Below are positions 17,997 to 27,897 of a DNA stretch of 64,000 nucleotides, in pieces. The stretch comes from Schaalia odontolytica. Its GTDB lineage: Bacteria; Actinomycetota; Actinomycetes; Actinomycetales; Actinomycetaceae. Both the position numbers and the translations under genes were made by a program. A model generated the notes under the pieces. That model ran no database searches and was not told where the DNA came from. It was given only the letters and a program-made list of their open reading frames with translations. The stretch covers positions 1,736,001 through 1,800,000 of the forward strand of contig NZ_CP046315.1 in assembly GCF_009730335.1 (NCBI RefSeq). Reading direction: 5' to 3'. Each line of letters opens with the position of its first letter. The stretch's first letter is position 1.

Positions 17997-18047
17997 GTTC
18001 TCAGAGCACGATCGCTCCACCGCAACGTCGCACATCCGGAGGTCACC

Positions 18048-21000
18048 ATGTTCCACACGCCCCATGTTTCCACCCCCACATCTGCTTGGCTCAGCGATCC
18101 ACAGACCTTTGCCGTCAATCGACTTCCCGCCCGCTCTTCCCATGACTCAGACACACACCGCCAGAGCCTCGATGGAACCTGGGAGGTAGCACTCACCACC
18201 GCATCGCGCATCTGCCTCGTCTCCCCCACCGACTGCTTCTTAACCGAGGAAGCGTGCGACCTGCCCGTCCCCTCGACGCTCGAAGCGGAGGGACTGTGGC
18301 CACCGGCCTACGTCAACATCCAGATGCCGTGGGACGGACACGCTAATCCGACGGCTCCCAACTTTCCCGAGGACTGCCGAGTCGCCGTCTACCGTCGCCG
18401 ATTCCACCTTGACGACGCCGTGCTGGAGAGTCTCAAGGCACGCGGCAGCGTACGCCTGCGTTTTGAAGGCTTCGCGACCGCGCTCTACGTGTGGGTCGAC
18501 GGTGCGTTCGTCGGATACTGCGAGGATGGCTACACTGCGAGTGAGTTCGAGGTGATGCAGGCTCTCAATAGCGATAGCGGCACGGAGGAACACGAGCTCG
18601 TGGTCGCGTGCTACGAGCACTCGAGCGCTTCCTGGCTTGAAGGACAGGATTCGTGGCGTTTCCACGGCCTGTTCCGCTCCGTTTACCTGATCGCGCTGCC
18701 GGTGTGCCACATCGAAAACCTAATGGTGGACACGGACTACGACGCAGCGACGGGCATGGGCACCCTGGACATTAAGGCCGACATCTGCGGCATCGATGCT
18801 GACGTCACCATCAGCGCCGAACTTACGGACCGCTCGGCCACCGTCGTGTGGAGCCACCGCAGCCCCACGAGGGAGCCCGTCATTGAGCTGAGCGGTGTTC
18901 TATCCAAGATTTGCCCATGGACGGCGGAGGACCCGGCGCTCTACACGCTGAGCGTGGCTCTTCTCGATGCGGACGGACACACGCACGAGGTCGTGAGCCA
19001 GCGCGTGGGCTTCCGCCGTTTTGAGATCGTCGACGGCGTGTTCACTCTCAACGATCAGCGCCTGATCTTCCGAGGAGTGAACCGTCACGAGTTCAGCCCA
19101 TACACGGGCCGCACGATGGCGATGGAGGACATGGTCACGGATGTACGACTGTGCAAACAGCTCAACATCAACGCCATTCGCACGAGCCACTACCCTAACG
19201 ACACGCGATTCCTCGATCTGTGTGACGAATACGGCCTGTACGTCATCGACGAGGCGAACCTGGAGACGCACGGCTCATGGTGCACACCAGGCGATATTCC
19301 CACACCCGAGACGGCCATCCCGGACTCGAAGATGGAGTGGGAGAACGCATGCGTGGATCGCGTGGAGTCGATGGTGCGCCAGGACCGCAACCACGCCAGT
19401 GTGCTCATCTGGTCACTGGGTAACGAGTCCTACGGCGGCGAGGTGTTCCGCAGCATGTACCGACGCTGTCACGAGCTGGACGAGGCCCGTCCAGTTCACT
19501 ACGAGGGCGTGACATGGGATCGCGAGTTCGACGATGCCTCGGATATCGAGTCGCGCATGTACGCCCATCCCGACGCTATTGAGGAGTACCTGCGCTGTGA
19601 GCCGGCAAAGCCCTACCTCTCGTGCGAGTACATGCACTCAATGGGTAACTCAGTGGGAGGCTTGCAACTGTACACGGACCTCGAGCGTTACCCCGAGTAC
19701 GGCGGCGGCTTCATCTGGGACTTCATCGATCAGGCTCTGTACCATGAGCCGACCGCCGGATCGGGCGGAGAGTTCCTGGCCTACGGCGGCGACTTCGGTG
19801 ATCGTCCTTGTGACTGGGAGTTCTCGTGCGACGGCATCGTTTTCGCGGATCGTACGCCCAAGCCTCAGGCGCAGGCGGTCAAGGCTCTCTACGCCCCGGT
19901 GACACTCACCCCCAGCGCGCAGGGCATACGTCTGGGTATACTCACCCTTCCCGCTCCGCTTGAGCACCTGAGAGTGCGCGCCCGCGTGCTCGCGGACGGC
20001 GAGGTCGCATGGGAGGCCGAGTACGAGGCGGCATCCGCGAGCGGCCCGGAGGGCTTGGTCGAGGTACGTTGGCCCAGCGAGCTGTTGGGCGAGACAGCAC
20101 GAGAAATTGTCCTGGAGGGGACGCTATATCTCGCCGCGCCTACCGCGTGGTGCGAGGCGGGGCACGTGGTGGCGGTGGGGCAATCGATCCACGCGCGCCC
20201 GGAGCCGCCAACGGAGGAGATCGAGGGCGAGGCCGACTTCACGCTGGGACGCTGGAACGTCGGCATGCGTCACGGCGAGAGCGAGGCTCTGCTGTCTCGC
20301 ACCGCCGGCGGCATCGTGCTGTGGAAACGCGGGGAGGAGGCCATGGTGCTCTTCCCGCCTCGCCTAACGACGTTCCGTCCCCTCACAGACAATGACCGCG
20401 GGGCCGGCCACGGTTTCGAGCGTGCATGCTGGACGACCGCCGGTGCCTACGCCCGCTGCGTGGACACACGGGTTGAGCCCCGTGAAGGCGGCGTCGTTGT
20501 CACCTACGACTACCAGTTGGCCAGCCTGGACAATGTCATCGTTCCCGTGCGCTACGAGCTGCGTACCGATGGAACGATCCGCCTGACGGCAACCTACCCG
20601 GGTGCCCAGAACCTGCCGACGATGCCCTGTTTCGGCCTCGAGTGGGCTCTACCTTCCTCGATTGACCGGCTGCGTTTCTACGGCCTCGGCCCTGTCGAGG
20701 CCTACGCGGATCGCCTAGCCGGCGCAAACCTGGGTGTGTGGGAACTCAGCGCCGCGCAGGGCCTGGCCCACTACGCGGTGCCGCAGGAGTGTGGCTTCCA
20801 CCCCGGTGTGCGCTGGTGCGATGCGACCGACGCCAACGGCCACGGGCTGCGCGTACAGGCCCGCGCCAACCTAGGCATCTCTCTCCTACCCTATTCGTCC
20901 GCGCAAATTGAGAACGCACGCCACTGGTGGGAACTTCCCGAGCCTTCGCAGCGTACCGCGACGTACCTGCGTCTGCTCAGCGCACAGATGGGCGTGGGCG

Positions 21001-21092
21001 GCGATGATTCGTGGGGTTCACCGGTCCACGACGAGTTCCAGATCGACGCGACGCACGAGCAGATCGTGGACGTGACGCTGTCTCTCCTGTGA
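18048..21092 (+). CDS. lacZ: Beta-galactosidase, glycoside hydrolase family 2
   Basis: 1014-residue enzyme, the same size as E. coli LacZ, splitting lactose and other beta-galactosides. The jelly-roll sugar-binding, immunoglobulin-like and TIM-barrel domains appear in the usual order. FRGVNRHEFSPYTGR (near residue 345), SHYPNDTRFLDLCDEYGLYV and DEANLETHG are LacZ signatures. The acid/base Glu is at about 460 (WSLGNESYGG) and the nucleophile Glu at about 527 (SCEYMHSMGN). The C-terminal bgal small-chain domain is complete. GGAGG precedes the ATG. There is no signal peptide, so it works in the cytoplasm on sugar imported by the divergent symporter. Confidence 0.96.
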   Translation: MFHTPHVSTPTSAWLSDPQTFAVNRLPARSSHDSDTHRQSLDGTWEVALTTASRICLVSPTDCFLTEEACDLPVPSTLEAEGLWPPAYVNIQMPWDGHANPTAPNFPEDCRVAVYRRRFHLDDAVLESLKARGSVRLRFEGFATALYVWVDGAFVGYCEDGYTASEFEVMQALNSDSGTEEHELVVACYEHSSASWLEGQDSWRFHGLFRSVYLIALPVCHIENLMVDTDYDAATGMGTLDIKADICGIDADVTISAELTDRSATVVWSHRSPTREPVIELSGVLSKICPWTAEDPALYTLSVALLDADGHTHEVVSQRVGFRRFEIVDGVFTLNDQRLIFRGVNRHEFSPYTGRTMAMEDMVTDVRLCKQLNINAIRTSHYPNDTRFLDLCDEYGLYVIDEANLETHGSWCTPGDIPTPETAIPDSKMEWENACVDRVESMVRQDRNHASVLIWSLGNESYGGEVFRSMYRRCHELDEARPVHYEGVTWDREFDDASDIESRMYAHPDAIEEYLRCEPAKPYLSCEYMHSMGNSVGGLQLYTDLERYPEYGGGFIWDFIDQALYHEPTAGSGGEFLAYGGDFGDRPCDWEFSCDGIVFADRTPKPQAQAVKALYAPVTLTPSAQGIRLGILTLPAPLEHLRVRARVLADGEVAWEAEYEAASASGPEGLVEVRWPSELLGETAREIVLEGTLYLAAPTAWCEAGHVVAVGQSIHARPEPPTEEIEGEADFTLGRWNVGMRHGESEALLSRTAGGIVLWKRGEEAMVLFPPRLTTFRPLTDNDRGAGHGFERACWTTAGAYARCVDTRVEPREGGVVVTYDYQLASLDNVIVPVRYELRTDGTIRLTATYPGAQNLPTMPCFGLEWALPSSIDRLRFYGLGPVEAYADRLAGANLGVWELSAAQGLAHYAVPQECGFHPGVRWCDATDANGHGLRVQARANLGISLLPYSSAQIENARHWWELPEPSQRTATYLRLLSAQMGVGGDDSWGSPVHDEFQIDATHEQIVDVTLSLL

Positions 21093-21096
21093 CGAG

Positions 21097-21141
21097 GCAA
21101 CGCGGCGGCGGGGTGAGAAGCACACGCCGCCGCCACGTTGC
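21097..21141. terminator. Bidirectional terminator between lacZ and the LacI-type regulator
   Basis: Arms GCAACG-CGGCGGCG and CGCCGCCG...CGTTGC pair across a loop of about 15 bases between the two convergent stops (21092 and 21153). Confidence 0.65.
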
Positions 21142-21152
21142 GCGTCAGACGA

Positions 21153-22178
21153 TCAGTTCCGGGGCGTGTCCTCGACGGGAATAAAGCTCTGCCGAGGCAC
21201 CAGGCGCGTGGAGAGGAGCACGTGATGCTTGTGCCGGAACCGGCCGACAATCGCGTCGGAAAGAAGCATGAGGGCTGTCTCGGCGAGCTCTGAACGCTCA
21301 ATCGCGTAGGAGCTGAGCGTGGGAGCCGTGTACTGACACACTTCGAGATTATCGATCGACAGGACCGCGACCTCCTCGGGAATCCTCACCCCACGGGCCA
21401 CCAGCGCCTGGATGACGCCGACTGCCAAAGGATCTGCAGCCACGAGGATCGCGTCAGGCATCGCCTCCGCATGGGCATCCAGCAGAGCCTCGGCCTGGTC
21501 ACGCCCGTTATCAACCGTGAATGGGCCGGACGCATACACGTACCCGTCGGTCGGCATCCCCAGCAGACGCGCCCACTCATCGAAAGCAAAGGTGCGAGGA
21601 TCCCGTGCGAAGACGTGCGACCCCATCATGTGCCCGTCTCCACCGATAAAAGCGATACGCTCGCGCCCCTGCTCGCGCAGCGCGTAGATGGCCTCGATGA
21701 CGGTTTGCTGCAGGTCGGGGCGCACCGAATGAAAGAGGGTGGGTGCGGGATTGATATCGATGAACACGCCGTGTGCCAGCGCCTCATGCAGCCTTTCAAG
21801 ATCCTCACTCGCGATCGGAGCGGGCCCCAGGGAGACGAAGCCAGCGAAGTCATCACCGGCTTCGACCAGCGAGTCTACGTCGGAGAAGAAGGACAGGCTC
21901 ATCATGTTTTTGACCGCGCATTCGCGCAGTGCGTCACGCACGTCTGCGAAGTAAGTGTCCTGGGGTCCGCGCGTCGCGTCGAAATTCTCCAGCACCGCCA
22001 TCATCTGCGGAATTCCGGAGCGCGAGGAGCGCAGCGCGTAGCCGAGCTCATTGGCCACCTGAATAACGCGATGTCGGGTCGATTCTTTCGCGGTGAAGCT
22101 GGGATCCCCCGAGAGCACACGGGACACAGTCGCCTTCGAGTACCCTGTCGCCTTCGCGATATCACCTAGATTGACCAT
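21153..22178 (-). CDS. LacI-family transcriptional regulator
   Basis: 341-residue repressor. The N-terminal helix-turn-helix (LGDIAKATGYSKATVSRVLSG) and hinge (HRVIQVANELGYA) are canonical for LacI/GalR proteins; residues 60-330 form the periplasmic-binding-like effector domain (IAFIGGDGHM, DAILVAADPLAVGVIQAL, VAVLSIDN). It probably senses a galactoside and controls the symporter and lacZ through the 18-bp palindrome upstream of lacZ. ATG at 22178 chosen; a TTG directly before would add one residue. GGATGGGG serves as ribosome binding site. Convergent with lacZ. Confidence 0.93.
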   Translation of the reverse strand: MVNLGDIAKATGYSKATVSRVLSGDPSFTAKESTRHRVIQVANELGYALRSSRSGIPQMMAVLENFDATRGPQDTYFADVRDALRECAVKNMMSLSFFSDVDSLVEAGDDFAGFVSLGPAPIASEDLERLHEALAHGVFIDINPAPTLFHSVRPDLQQTVIEAIYALREQGRERIAFIGGDGHMMGSHVFARDPRTFAFDEWARLLGMPTDGYVYASGPFTVDNGRDQAEALLDAHAEAMPDAILVAADPLAVGVIQALVARGVRIPEEVAVLSIDNLEVCQYTAPTLSSYAIERSELAETALMLLSDAIVGRFRHKHHVLLSTRLVPRQSFIPVEDTPRN

Positions 22179-22342
22179 CAATCCCCATCCTGAAATGCCA
22201 CGTGTTCAGCTCGTACAGTCTAGTCGAGAGGCAGAGAAAAGGCTGACACCACCGCCCCTCATCGCCAGCCACCGCAGTCGCATGCAATGCCTCACAAGCG
22301 CATCTCCCCATATCCCCTAAACCGCAGAATATCACCGATCCA

Positions 22343-22387
22343 ATGTCGACACCTGAACGCGACGCAGGAGAATCGCCTGCGGAATTA
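22343..22387. repeat. Dispersed 45-bp repeat, copy 2
   Basis: Second copy of the element seen at 16249-16293; seven differences, six of them transitions. It lies 14 bases beyond the stop of the chorismate mutase gene. A 6-bp stem CGCAGG...CCTGCG is perfect here and partly kept in copy 1. Confidence 0.6.
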
Positions 22388-22400
22388 ATGAGGCAGGACT

Positions 22401-22757
22401 CTACAGACGCGGCCCCTCGTTGTACTCGGCCTTGATGTCCTCGTGGTGGCGGATGACCTCACGGACCATGAAGCCCAGGAACTTTTCGGCGAAATCAGGG
22501 TCGAGGCCGGAGGATGCTGCCAGGGTGCGCAGGCGCTCAACCTGGCGGGCCTCGCGGGCCGGATCGGCGGGAGGCAGGTCCAGCCGGGCCTTGATGTGCC
22601 CGACGCGCTGGGTGCAGCGGAAGCGCTCAGCGAGGATGTGCACGAGGGCAGCGTCGATGTTGTCGATCGTGGCGCGCGCATCCGCCAGCTCGGCGGGAAC
22701 ACCGCTCACTCCCAGGTCGGCCGAAGCGGCCACCGAGGCCTCGTCACGCTGTGCCAT
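22401..22757 (-). CDS. Chorismate mutase, AroQ class (type II)
   Basis: 118-residue all-helical enzyme converting chorismate to prephenate for phenylalanine and tyrosine. The AroQ pattern is visible: helix 1 IDNIDAALVHILAERFRCTQRVGHIKARLDLPPADPARE (catalytic Arg and Lys in the RxxxxxxVGxxKAxxxLPxxDPxREAxQ frame), then EKFLGFMVREVIRHHEDI. Its length and the conserved 'RVGHIKA' match actinobacterial monofunctional mutases. GGGGAGGAAC precedes the ATG. It follows clpX by 46 bases and may be read from the same transcript. Confidence 0.92.
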   Translation of the reverse strand: MAQRDEASVAASADLGVSGVPAELADARATIDNIDAALVHILAERFRCTQRVGHIKARLDLPPADPAREARQVERLRTLAASSGLDPDFAEKFLGFMVREVIRHHEDIKAEYNEGPRL

Positions 22758-22803
22758 TGTTCCTCCCCTAGGGTCTCAACTGACCTCAGTGTAGCGGGAG
22801 AAC

Positions 22804-24063
22804 TCAGGCGCTGCGCTTGCCTTCCGAGGAGGGCTCCGGGTAGAGCTCGGCGGGCCCCACGCCCTCGACTAGGTCGCGGGTGATAACCACGCGTGCGACG
22901 TCGTCGCGGCTGGGCAGGTCGAACATGAGATCCGACAGGGTCTGCTCCATGATCGACGACAGGCCACGGGCACCCGTCTTGCGCTCGTTCGCGCGAGCGG
23001 CGATCGCAAGGAGTGCCTCGTGCGTGAACTCCAGGTCCATGTTGTCCAGCTCGAAGAGGTGCTGGTACTGGCGCACAAGCGAGTTCGACGGCTCAGTGAG
23101 GACCCGGACGAGGTCCTCCTCCGTCAGCTCCTTGGTGGAGGTCAGGATGGGGAGTCGGCCGATGAACTCCGGGATCATGCCGAACTTGTGCAGATCCTCG
23201 GCGGAGACGGCCTCGTAGAGGTCACCCATCTCGGAGGTGCTCTTCAGCTCCGAACCGAAGCCCGTCGACCGGCGGCCCAGGCGGGCCTTCACGATGTCCT
23301 CGATGCCCGCGAACGCACCGGCCGCAATAAAGAGGATGCCGGAGGTGTCGATCTCGAGGAACTGCTGGTGGGGGTGCTTGCGTCCGCCCGTGGGGGGAAC
23401 GGAGGCAACCGTGCCCTCGATGATCTTCAGGAGGGCCTGCTGGACGCCCTCACCCGACACGTCGCGGGTGATCGAGGCGTTCTCAGCCTTCCGGCCGATC
23501 TTGTCGATCTCGTCGACGTAGATGATGCCCTTCTCGGCCTTCTTGATATCGCCGTCGGCCTCCTGGATGAGGCGCAGGAGGATGTTCTCCACGTCCTCGC
23601 CCACGTAGCCGGCCTCAGTCAGAGCGGTCGCATCCACGATCGCGAAAGGCACGTCAAGGAGGCGGGCCAGGCATCGCGCCAGGTGGGTCTTGCCCGTGCC
23701 CGTGGGGCCCAGCAGCAGGATGTTGGACTTGGTACCCAGCATGTCCTCAGCATTGCCGACCTCGCGCGAGCGCACGCGCTTGTAGTGGTTATACACGGCC
23801 ACCGACAGGGCGCGCTTGGCACGGTCCTGACCGATCACCCACGTGTTCAGGAATTCGTTGATTTCGCGCGGCTTAGGCAGCGGAGTCGCCGAGGAGGAGG
23901 ACTGCTGAGCCCCCAGCTCCTCTTCGATGATCTCGTTACACAGCTCAATGCACTCGTCGCAGATGTACGCGCCGGAGCCGCCGATGAGCTTACGCACTTG
24001 CTTCTGGCTCTTCCCGCAGAAAGAGCACTTGAGCAGTTCCGCGCCATCAGTCAGACGAGCCAC
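22804..24063 (-). CDS. clpX: ATP-dependent Clp protease ATP-binding subunit ClpX
   Basis: 419-residue AAA+ unfoldase that feeds substrates to ClpP. The open frame runs upstream to 24264, but GTG at 24063 (preceded by TTGGAGG) gives the standard N-terminus [19 protein letters not shown]. The N-terminal zinc-binding domain has the four cysteines CSFC and CDEC. Walker [10 protein letters not shown] is near residue 121, Walker [14 protein letters not shown] near 185, and sensor/arginine regions ([19 protein letters not shown]) follow. It sits 240 bases after clpP2 with a terminator-like hairpin between, so it may also have its own promoter. Confidence 0.97.
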   Translation of the reverse strand: MARLTDGAELLKCSFCGKSQKQVRKLIGGSGAYICDECIELCNEIIEEELGAQQSSSSATPLPKPREINEFLNTWVIGQDRAKRALSVAVYNHYKRVRSREVGNAEDMLGTKSNILLLGPTGTGKTHLARCLARLLDVPFAIVDATALTEAGYVGEDVENILLRLIQEADGDIKKAEKGIIYVDEIDKIGRKAENASITRDVSGEGVQQALLKIIEGTVASVPPTGGRKHPHQQFLEIDTSGILFIAAGAFAGIEDIVKARLGRRSTGFGSELKSTSEMGDLYEAVSAEDLHKFGMIPEFIGRLPILTSTKELTEEDLVRVLTEPSNSLVRQYQHLFELDNMDLEFTHEALLAIAARANERKTGARGLSSIMEQTLSDLMFDLPSRDDVARVVITRDLVEGVGPAELYPEPSSEGKRSA

Positions 24064-24241
24064 GAGACCTCCAAGGTGTTGAACGTTTTGCCGTTCGATC
24101 GGATACGCTTTCGCACTTGCTAGCAAACAACGTAGTGCACGCGGGGTAGTTTTCCGCTGAGCCACGCTTACTGTTATGAAATACTCACCCGCGGCCGACG
24201 ACTGCCAGGGGGTACCCATGCGCACACTCGGGCAGCAACGA

Positions 24242-24285
24242 GGCCGTGGATCCGCCGCACTCACAAGCGCGGGGAGGCCACGGCC
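24242..24285 (-). terminator. Terminator-like hairpin between clpP2 and clpX
   Basis: GGCCGTGG (24242-24249) pairs with CCACGGCC (24278-24285), with extra pairing inside the loop. It lies 19 bases past the clpP2 stop. Readthrough into clpX may be partial. Confidence 0.55.
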
Positions 24286-24303
24286 CCGTCGATAACGAAA
24301 GGG

Positions 24304-24948
24304 TCACAGAGCCTTACGAGACTCGAGCACCTGGTCGATCAGACCGTACTCGGCGGCCTGCGGGGCGGTCAGGATCTTGTCCCGCTCGATGTCGCGGCGC
24401 ACCTGTTCCACCGGCTTGCCCGAATGCTTCGAGATAGTGTCCTCGAGCCATGCGCGCATGCGATCGATCTCGTCGGCGACGATCTGGATGTCCGAGGCCT
24501 GCCCCTGCATACCCTCCATCGCCGGCTGGTGGATGAGGACGCGGGCGTTGGGCAGCGCCAGGCGCTTGCCGGGCGAACCCGCTGCCAGCAGGACGGCCGC
24601 CGCCGAGGCGGCCTGGCCGAGGCACACCGTCTGGATCTGCGGCTTGATGTACTGCATCGTGTCGTAGATGGCGGTGAGCGCCGTGAAGGAACCGCCGGGC
24701 GAATTGATGTACATGGTGATCAGCGAATCGGGATCCTGGGACTCCAGGACCAGCAGCTGCGCCATGACGTCATCCGCGCTGGCGTCATCCACCTGAACGC
24801 CCAGGAACACGATGCGGTCCTCGAAGAGCTTGGTGTAGGGGTTCTGACGGCGGAAACCGTAGGCCGTGCGCTCCTCAAAGTCCGGCAAGACGTAGCGGGC
24901 CTGCGGCATCTGGCGGGCGACCGCCTCAAAGTAGGGCTGGGTGCTCAT
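24304..24948 (-). CDS. clpP2: ATP-dependent Clp protease proteolytic subunit 2
   Basis: 214-residue serine peptidase. The catalytic triad is present: Ser in [11 protein letters not shown] (about residue 112), His in LIHQPAMEG (about 137) and Asp in the [21 protein letters not shown] region (about 186). Actinobacteria use heteromeric ClpP1P2 complexes, and this copy is the downstream one of the pair. GAGGAGAG lies before the ATG; the ATG overlaps the clpP1 stop by one base (TGATG). Confidence 0.96.
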   Translation of the reverse strand: MSTQPYFEAVARQMPQARYVLPDFEERTAYGFRRQNPYTKLFEDRIVFLGVQVDDASADDVMAQLLVLESQDPDSLITMYINSPGGSFTALTAIYDTMQYIKPQIQTVCLGQAASAAAVLLAAGSPGKRLALPNARVLIHQPAMEGMQGQASDIQIVADEIDRMRAWLEDTISKHSGKPVEQVRRDIERDKILTAPQAAEYGLIDQVLESRKAL

Positions 24949-25559
24949 CAGTTCTCTCCTCGCGTTCCGATCTCCTGCGGGCTGTCGATCACGCGGTCGA
25001 CGAAGCCGTACTCAAGGGCTTCCTGCGCAGTGAACCAGTGGTCGCGATCGCCGTCGGCCTCGACCTGCTCGACGGTCTTTCCCGTGCGCGCCGCGGTGAT
25101 CGAAGCGAGTTCCTTCTTCATCCCGAGGATGAGATCAGCGTTGATGCGGATCTCGGTCGCGGAACCGCCCGCACCGCCCAGGGGCTGGTGCAGCAGCACG
25201 CGGGTGTGGGGGGTGATGTAGCGCTTGCCGGGGGCTCCCGCCGTCAGCAGGAACTGGCCCATCGACGCGGCCATGCCCATGCCGACCGTGACGACGTCGG
25301 GCTTGATGTACTGCATCGTGTCGTAGATGGCCATGCCGGCCGTCACCGAGCCGCCGGGCGAGTTGATGTACAGGTAGATGTCGCGGTCCGGGTCCTCGGC
25401 CGCGAGGAGCAGCAGCTGCGCGCAGATCACGTTCGCATTGTCATCGCGGACCTCGCCGCCCAGCCAGATGATGCGTTCCTTGAGCAGGCGCTGGTAGACC
25501 GAGTCACCCAGTCCCAGCTGCGAGCCTTCGCCGGCAGCCCCGGTATTGTGCACGCTCAC
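24948..25559 (-). CDS. clpP1: ATP-dependent Clp protease proteolytic subunit 1
   Basis: 203-residue serine peptidase, partner of ClpP2 in the mixed tetradecamer. Catalytic Ser in [13 protein letters not shown], His in LLHQPLGG, Asp in [21 protein letters not shown] longer frame to 25697 exists, but GTG at 25559 has GAGGAGG five bases upstream and yields a normal N-terminus ([11 protein letters not shown]). A strong hairpin separates it from the tig gene, so transcription of the clpP pair is either by readthrough or from a promoter in 25560-25690. Confidence 0.95.
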   Translation of the reverse strand: MSVHNTGAAGEGSQLGLGDSVYQRLLKERIIWLGGEVRDDNANVICAQLLLLAAEDPDRDIYLYINSPGGSVTAGMAIYDTMQYIKPDVVTVGMGMAASMGQFLLTAGAPGKRYITPHTRVLLHQPLGGAGGSATEIRINADLILGMKKELASITAARTGKTVEQVEADGDRDHWFTAQEALEYGFVDRVIDSPQEIGTRGEN

Positions 25560-25696
25560 GCGTACCTCCTCGTCTGTTCGCGGGCCCCGTCGGCCCATTG
25601 GTGTCAACCGTACCCGCTGCGCGCCCGCTCGTGCGCGCGCCGGGCCGTCGTTTCGCTGTCGGCACATGCATTGAGCACATGCGCTCGACACATGCA

Positions 25697-25730
25697 CTGA
25701 GGGGGCGAGGCTCGCGCCCCACCCCCTCAG
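25697..25730 (-). terminator. Hairpin after tig
   Basis: CTGAGGGGG (25697-25705) pairs with CCCCCTCAG (25722-25730). It lies about 40 bases beyond the tig stop and before clpP1, and could be a terminator or attenuator that sets the tig:clpP ratio. Confidence 0.65.
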
Positions 25731-25772
25731 CCCGCGAGTTAGTCACTCGTCAGCGGGTATACCCGCCGCGGT

Positions 25773-27092
25773 TCACTCCTGCTCGTCGGCGACCTCGGTG
25801 ATGATCTCCGCGCCCTCTTCGGCGGCGGGATCGGTGCCGAAGAACTTGCTCAGGTCGACGTCGGCGCCGTTGGCATCCTTGACGGTAACGACCTTCAGGG
25901 CCTCAATGAGGGCCTTGGAGCGACCCAGGTCGGCCACAACGTTGGCCATCTGCTGGGAGGAGGAGAACAGCTGGTTGATGTCGATGCCGAAGTTCTGCGA
26001 CATCTGGATCGCGTAGTCGATCAGCTCCTGCTGGGAGACCTGCACGTCGAACTTCTTGGCCAGGGCCTCGGAGAGCAGCTCGGTGCGGATTTCCTTCTCG
26101 ACGGCCTCGCGGGCTTCCTTCTTGGCCTTGGGCTTGGCGTCCTCGCCGACGCGGTGCTCGACCTGGTGGTCGACCGCGGACTCGGGCAGGACGATCTCGA
26201 CCTTGTCCAGGAGGAGGTCGATGAGGGCATCGCGCGCGGCGAGGGCCTGCTGGGACTCCTTGGACTGGGCGGCCTGCTTCTTCAGGTCTTCCTTGAGCTC
26301 GTCGATGGTGTCGAACTCGGAGACCATCTGAGCGAAGTCATCGTCAGCCTTGGGCAGCTCGCGGGTCTTCATGGCCTTGATGGTGATGGTCACCTCGGCC
26401 TCTTCGCCCTCGTGCTCGCCACCCTTCAGCTTGGAGGTGAAGGTGACCTCTTCGCCGGCCTTGGTGCCGCGCAGGGCGGTGTCCTGGCCGTCAAGCATGG
26501 AGCCGGAGCCGATCTCGTAGGAGACGTCGGAGGCGGAGTCAACCTGCTTGCCGTCGATGGTGGCGACCAGGTCGATGGTCGCGAAGTCGCCGGTCTTGGC
26601 CTTGCGGTTGATGGTCTTGAGGGTCGCGAAGCGGCCGCGCAGGTCCTCAAGTTCCTTCTCGACGTCCTCTTCGGTGACCTCGGTGGGCTCGACCTCGACG
26701 ACGAGCTTCTCGTCGATCTCGGGCAACTCGAAGGCGGGGACGACGTCAACCTCGGCAGTGAAGACGAGCTGGCCGCCCTGGGGGCCGGTCACGTTGGGGA
26801 TTTCGGTGACGTCGACGGTGGGCTGAGCCATGGGGCGCAGGTCGTTCTCGTTGACGGCGTCGGAGTAGTAGCCGGGCAGGACCTGGTTGACGACCTGCTC
26901 GATGACGGCGGCGCGGCCGAAGCGCTGGTCGATGATGCGCGGAGGCACGTGGCCCTTACGGAAGCCGGGGATGTTGACCTGTCCGGCGATCTCCTTGTAC
27001 GCCTTGTCCATTTCGGACTTCATTTCCTCGAAGGGAACCTCAACGGTCAGACGAACCTTGGTGGGCTCTAGGGTTTCAACGGTGCTCTTCAC
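25773..27092 (-). CDS. tig: Trigger factor (ribosome-associated chaperone, peptidyl-prolyl isomerase)
   Basis: 439-residue chaperone. The ribosome-docking motif appears as GFRKGHVPP (residues about 44-52), followed by the FKBP-like isomerase domain (residues about 150-240: GDFATIDLVATIDGK, GSGSMLDGQDTALRG) and the helical C-terminal domain with an acidic tail. GTG start at 27092, with GGAG nine bases upstream. Located upstream of clpP1/clpP2/clpX as in many bacteria. A TACACT element at 27157-27162 (minus strand) may be its -10, followed by a small 5'-leader hairpin at 27127-27141. Confidence 0.96.
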   Translation of the reverse strand: MKSTVETLEPTKVRLTVEVPFEEMKSEMDKAYKEIAGQVNIPGFRKGHVPPRIIDQRFGRAAVIEQVVNQVLPGYYSDAVNENDLRPMAQPTVDVTEIPNVTGPQGGQLVFTAEVDVVPAFELPEIDEKLVVEVEPTEVTEEDVEKELEDLRGRFATLKTINRKAKTGDFATIDLVATIDGKQVDSASDVSYEIGSGSMLDGQDTALRGTKAGEEVTFTSKLKGGEHEGEEAEVTITIKAMKTRELPKADDDFAQMVSEFDTIDELKEDLKKQAAQSKESQQALAARDALIDLLLDKVEIVLPESAVDHQVEHRVGEDAKPKAKKEAREAVEKEIRTELLSEALAKKFDVQVSQQELIDYAIQMSQNFGIDINQLFSSSQQMANVVADLGRSKALIEALKVVTVKDANGADVDLSKFFGTDPAAEEGAEIITEVADEQE

Positions 27093-27310
27093 GTGCGTAC
27101 GCTCCGTAGTCTACAAATCGGGGGAACGCCCATTTCGGGCGCATAACAACTCGCTTAGTGTACGCCACGACCCCGCTGATGTCCTCATTCGCGGGGCATT
27201 AGTGGGCATATCCACCCCTCTACAGCCACTTCAAGTGCGCAACGCCACACGGGCAGGTACCGTTCTCTTCTCATTCGCGAGGCCGGGGCCGCCCGCGCTC
27301 AGGGGCACAC

Positions 27311-27592
27311 TCAGGGGGCGAGGTAATGGGAGCGCCCTCGCACGACGGCTGCCAGGCGGGCGCGGGGCACATCGGCGACGAGGCGCACGGCGGCGGCGAT
27401 CTCGCCGTGAATAGCTCTCGCCTCGGTGTCATCTGTCGCGGTAAAGCGTGCGGTGACACGGGGCTGGCCGGAGGCTATGGCGATGTCCCAGGATTCGAGC
27501 CGGGTGACGGAGCGGGCGGCGGCCTCGATTTCTTCGGGGGCACGGCCGGGTGCCAGAGTCGTGACCGTCATGATGGTGCGATAGGACGGCAT
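27311..27592 (-). CDS. Small conserved-looking hypothetical protein (93 residues)
   Basis: I do not recognise this protein. Start ATG at 27592 chosen because GGAG lies five bases ahead; an upstream extension runs back into tRNA-Pro. The sequence (MPSYRTIMTVTTLAPGRAPE... ending RGRSHYLAP) has an alternating helix-strand pattern resembling a small ferredoxin-like fold: strand, helix EEIEAAARSVTRL, two strands, helix TEARAIHGEIAAAVRLV, and a final strand. High GC with third-position bias supports real coding. No operon partner; it is followed by tig in the same direction. Confidence 0.6.
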   Translation of the reverse strand: MPSYRTIMTVTTLAPGRAPEEIEAAARSVTRLESWDIAIASGQPRVTARFTATDDTEARAIHGEIAAAVRLVADVPRARLAAVVRGRSHYLAP

Positions 27593-27616
27593 GGCACTCC
27601 CCCGGGATCGTATGAA

Positions 27617-27641
27617 AAAACCGCGGCGCTGTGGCCGCGGT
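27617..27641 (-). terminator. Terminator of tRNA-Pro
   Basis: On the minus strand AACCGCGGCCACAGCGCCGCGGTT forms a hairpin directly after the tRNA CCA end, followed by six Ts. Confidence 0.85.
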
Positions 27642-27718
<77 letters not shown>

Positions 27719-27816
27719 AGGACTACTGTCCGATGCCCCATCATACGGGAGGTGCGATTAAATGTCGCGCACGTGGACAATACCCGCTACGATCTGTGTG
27801 TCCCCTCCGGGGGTAC

Positions 27817-27890
27817 GCGGATGTAGCTCAATGGTAGAGCCTCTGCCTTCCAAGCAGATCACGCGGGTTCGATTCCCGTCATCCGCTCCA
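27817..27890 (+). tRNA. tRNA-Gly(TCC); left boundary of the genomic island
   Basis: Acceptor GCGGATG/CATCCGC, anticodon loop CTTCCAA with anticodon TCC, T-loop GGTTCGATTCC, encoded CCA. The last 32 bases are repeated at 37132-37163, so this gene is the integration site of the island. Confidence 0.97.
27859..27890 (+). repeat. Left attachment-site repeat (tRNA-Gly 3' end)
   Basis: Starts TCACGCGGGTTCGATTCCCG and ends TCCA. It differs from the right copy at one base (G at 27867, A at 37140). Confidence 0.8.
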
Positions 27891-27897
27891 GCGCTGG

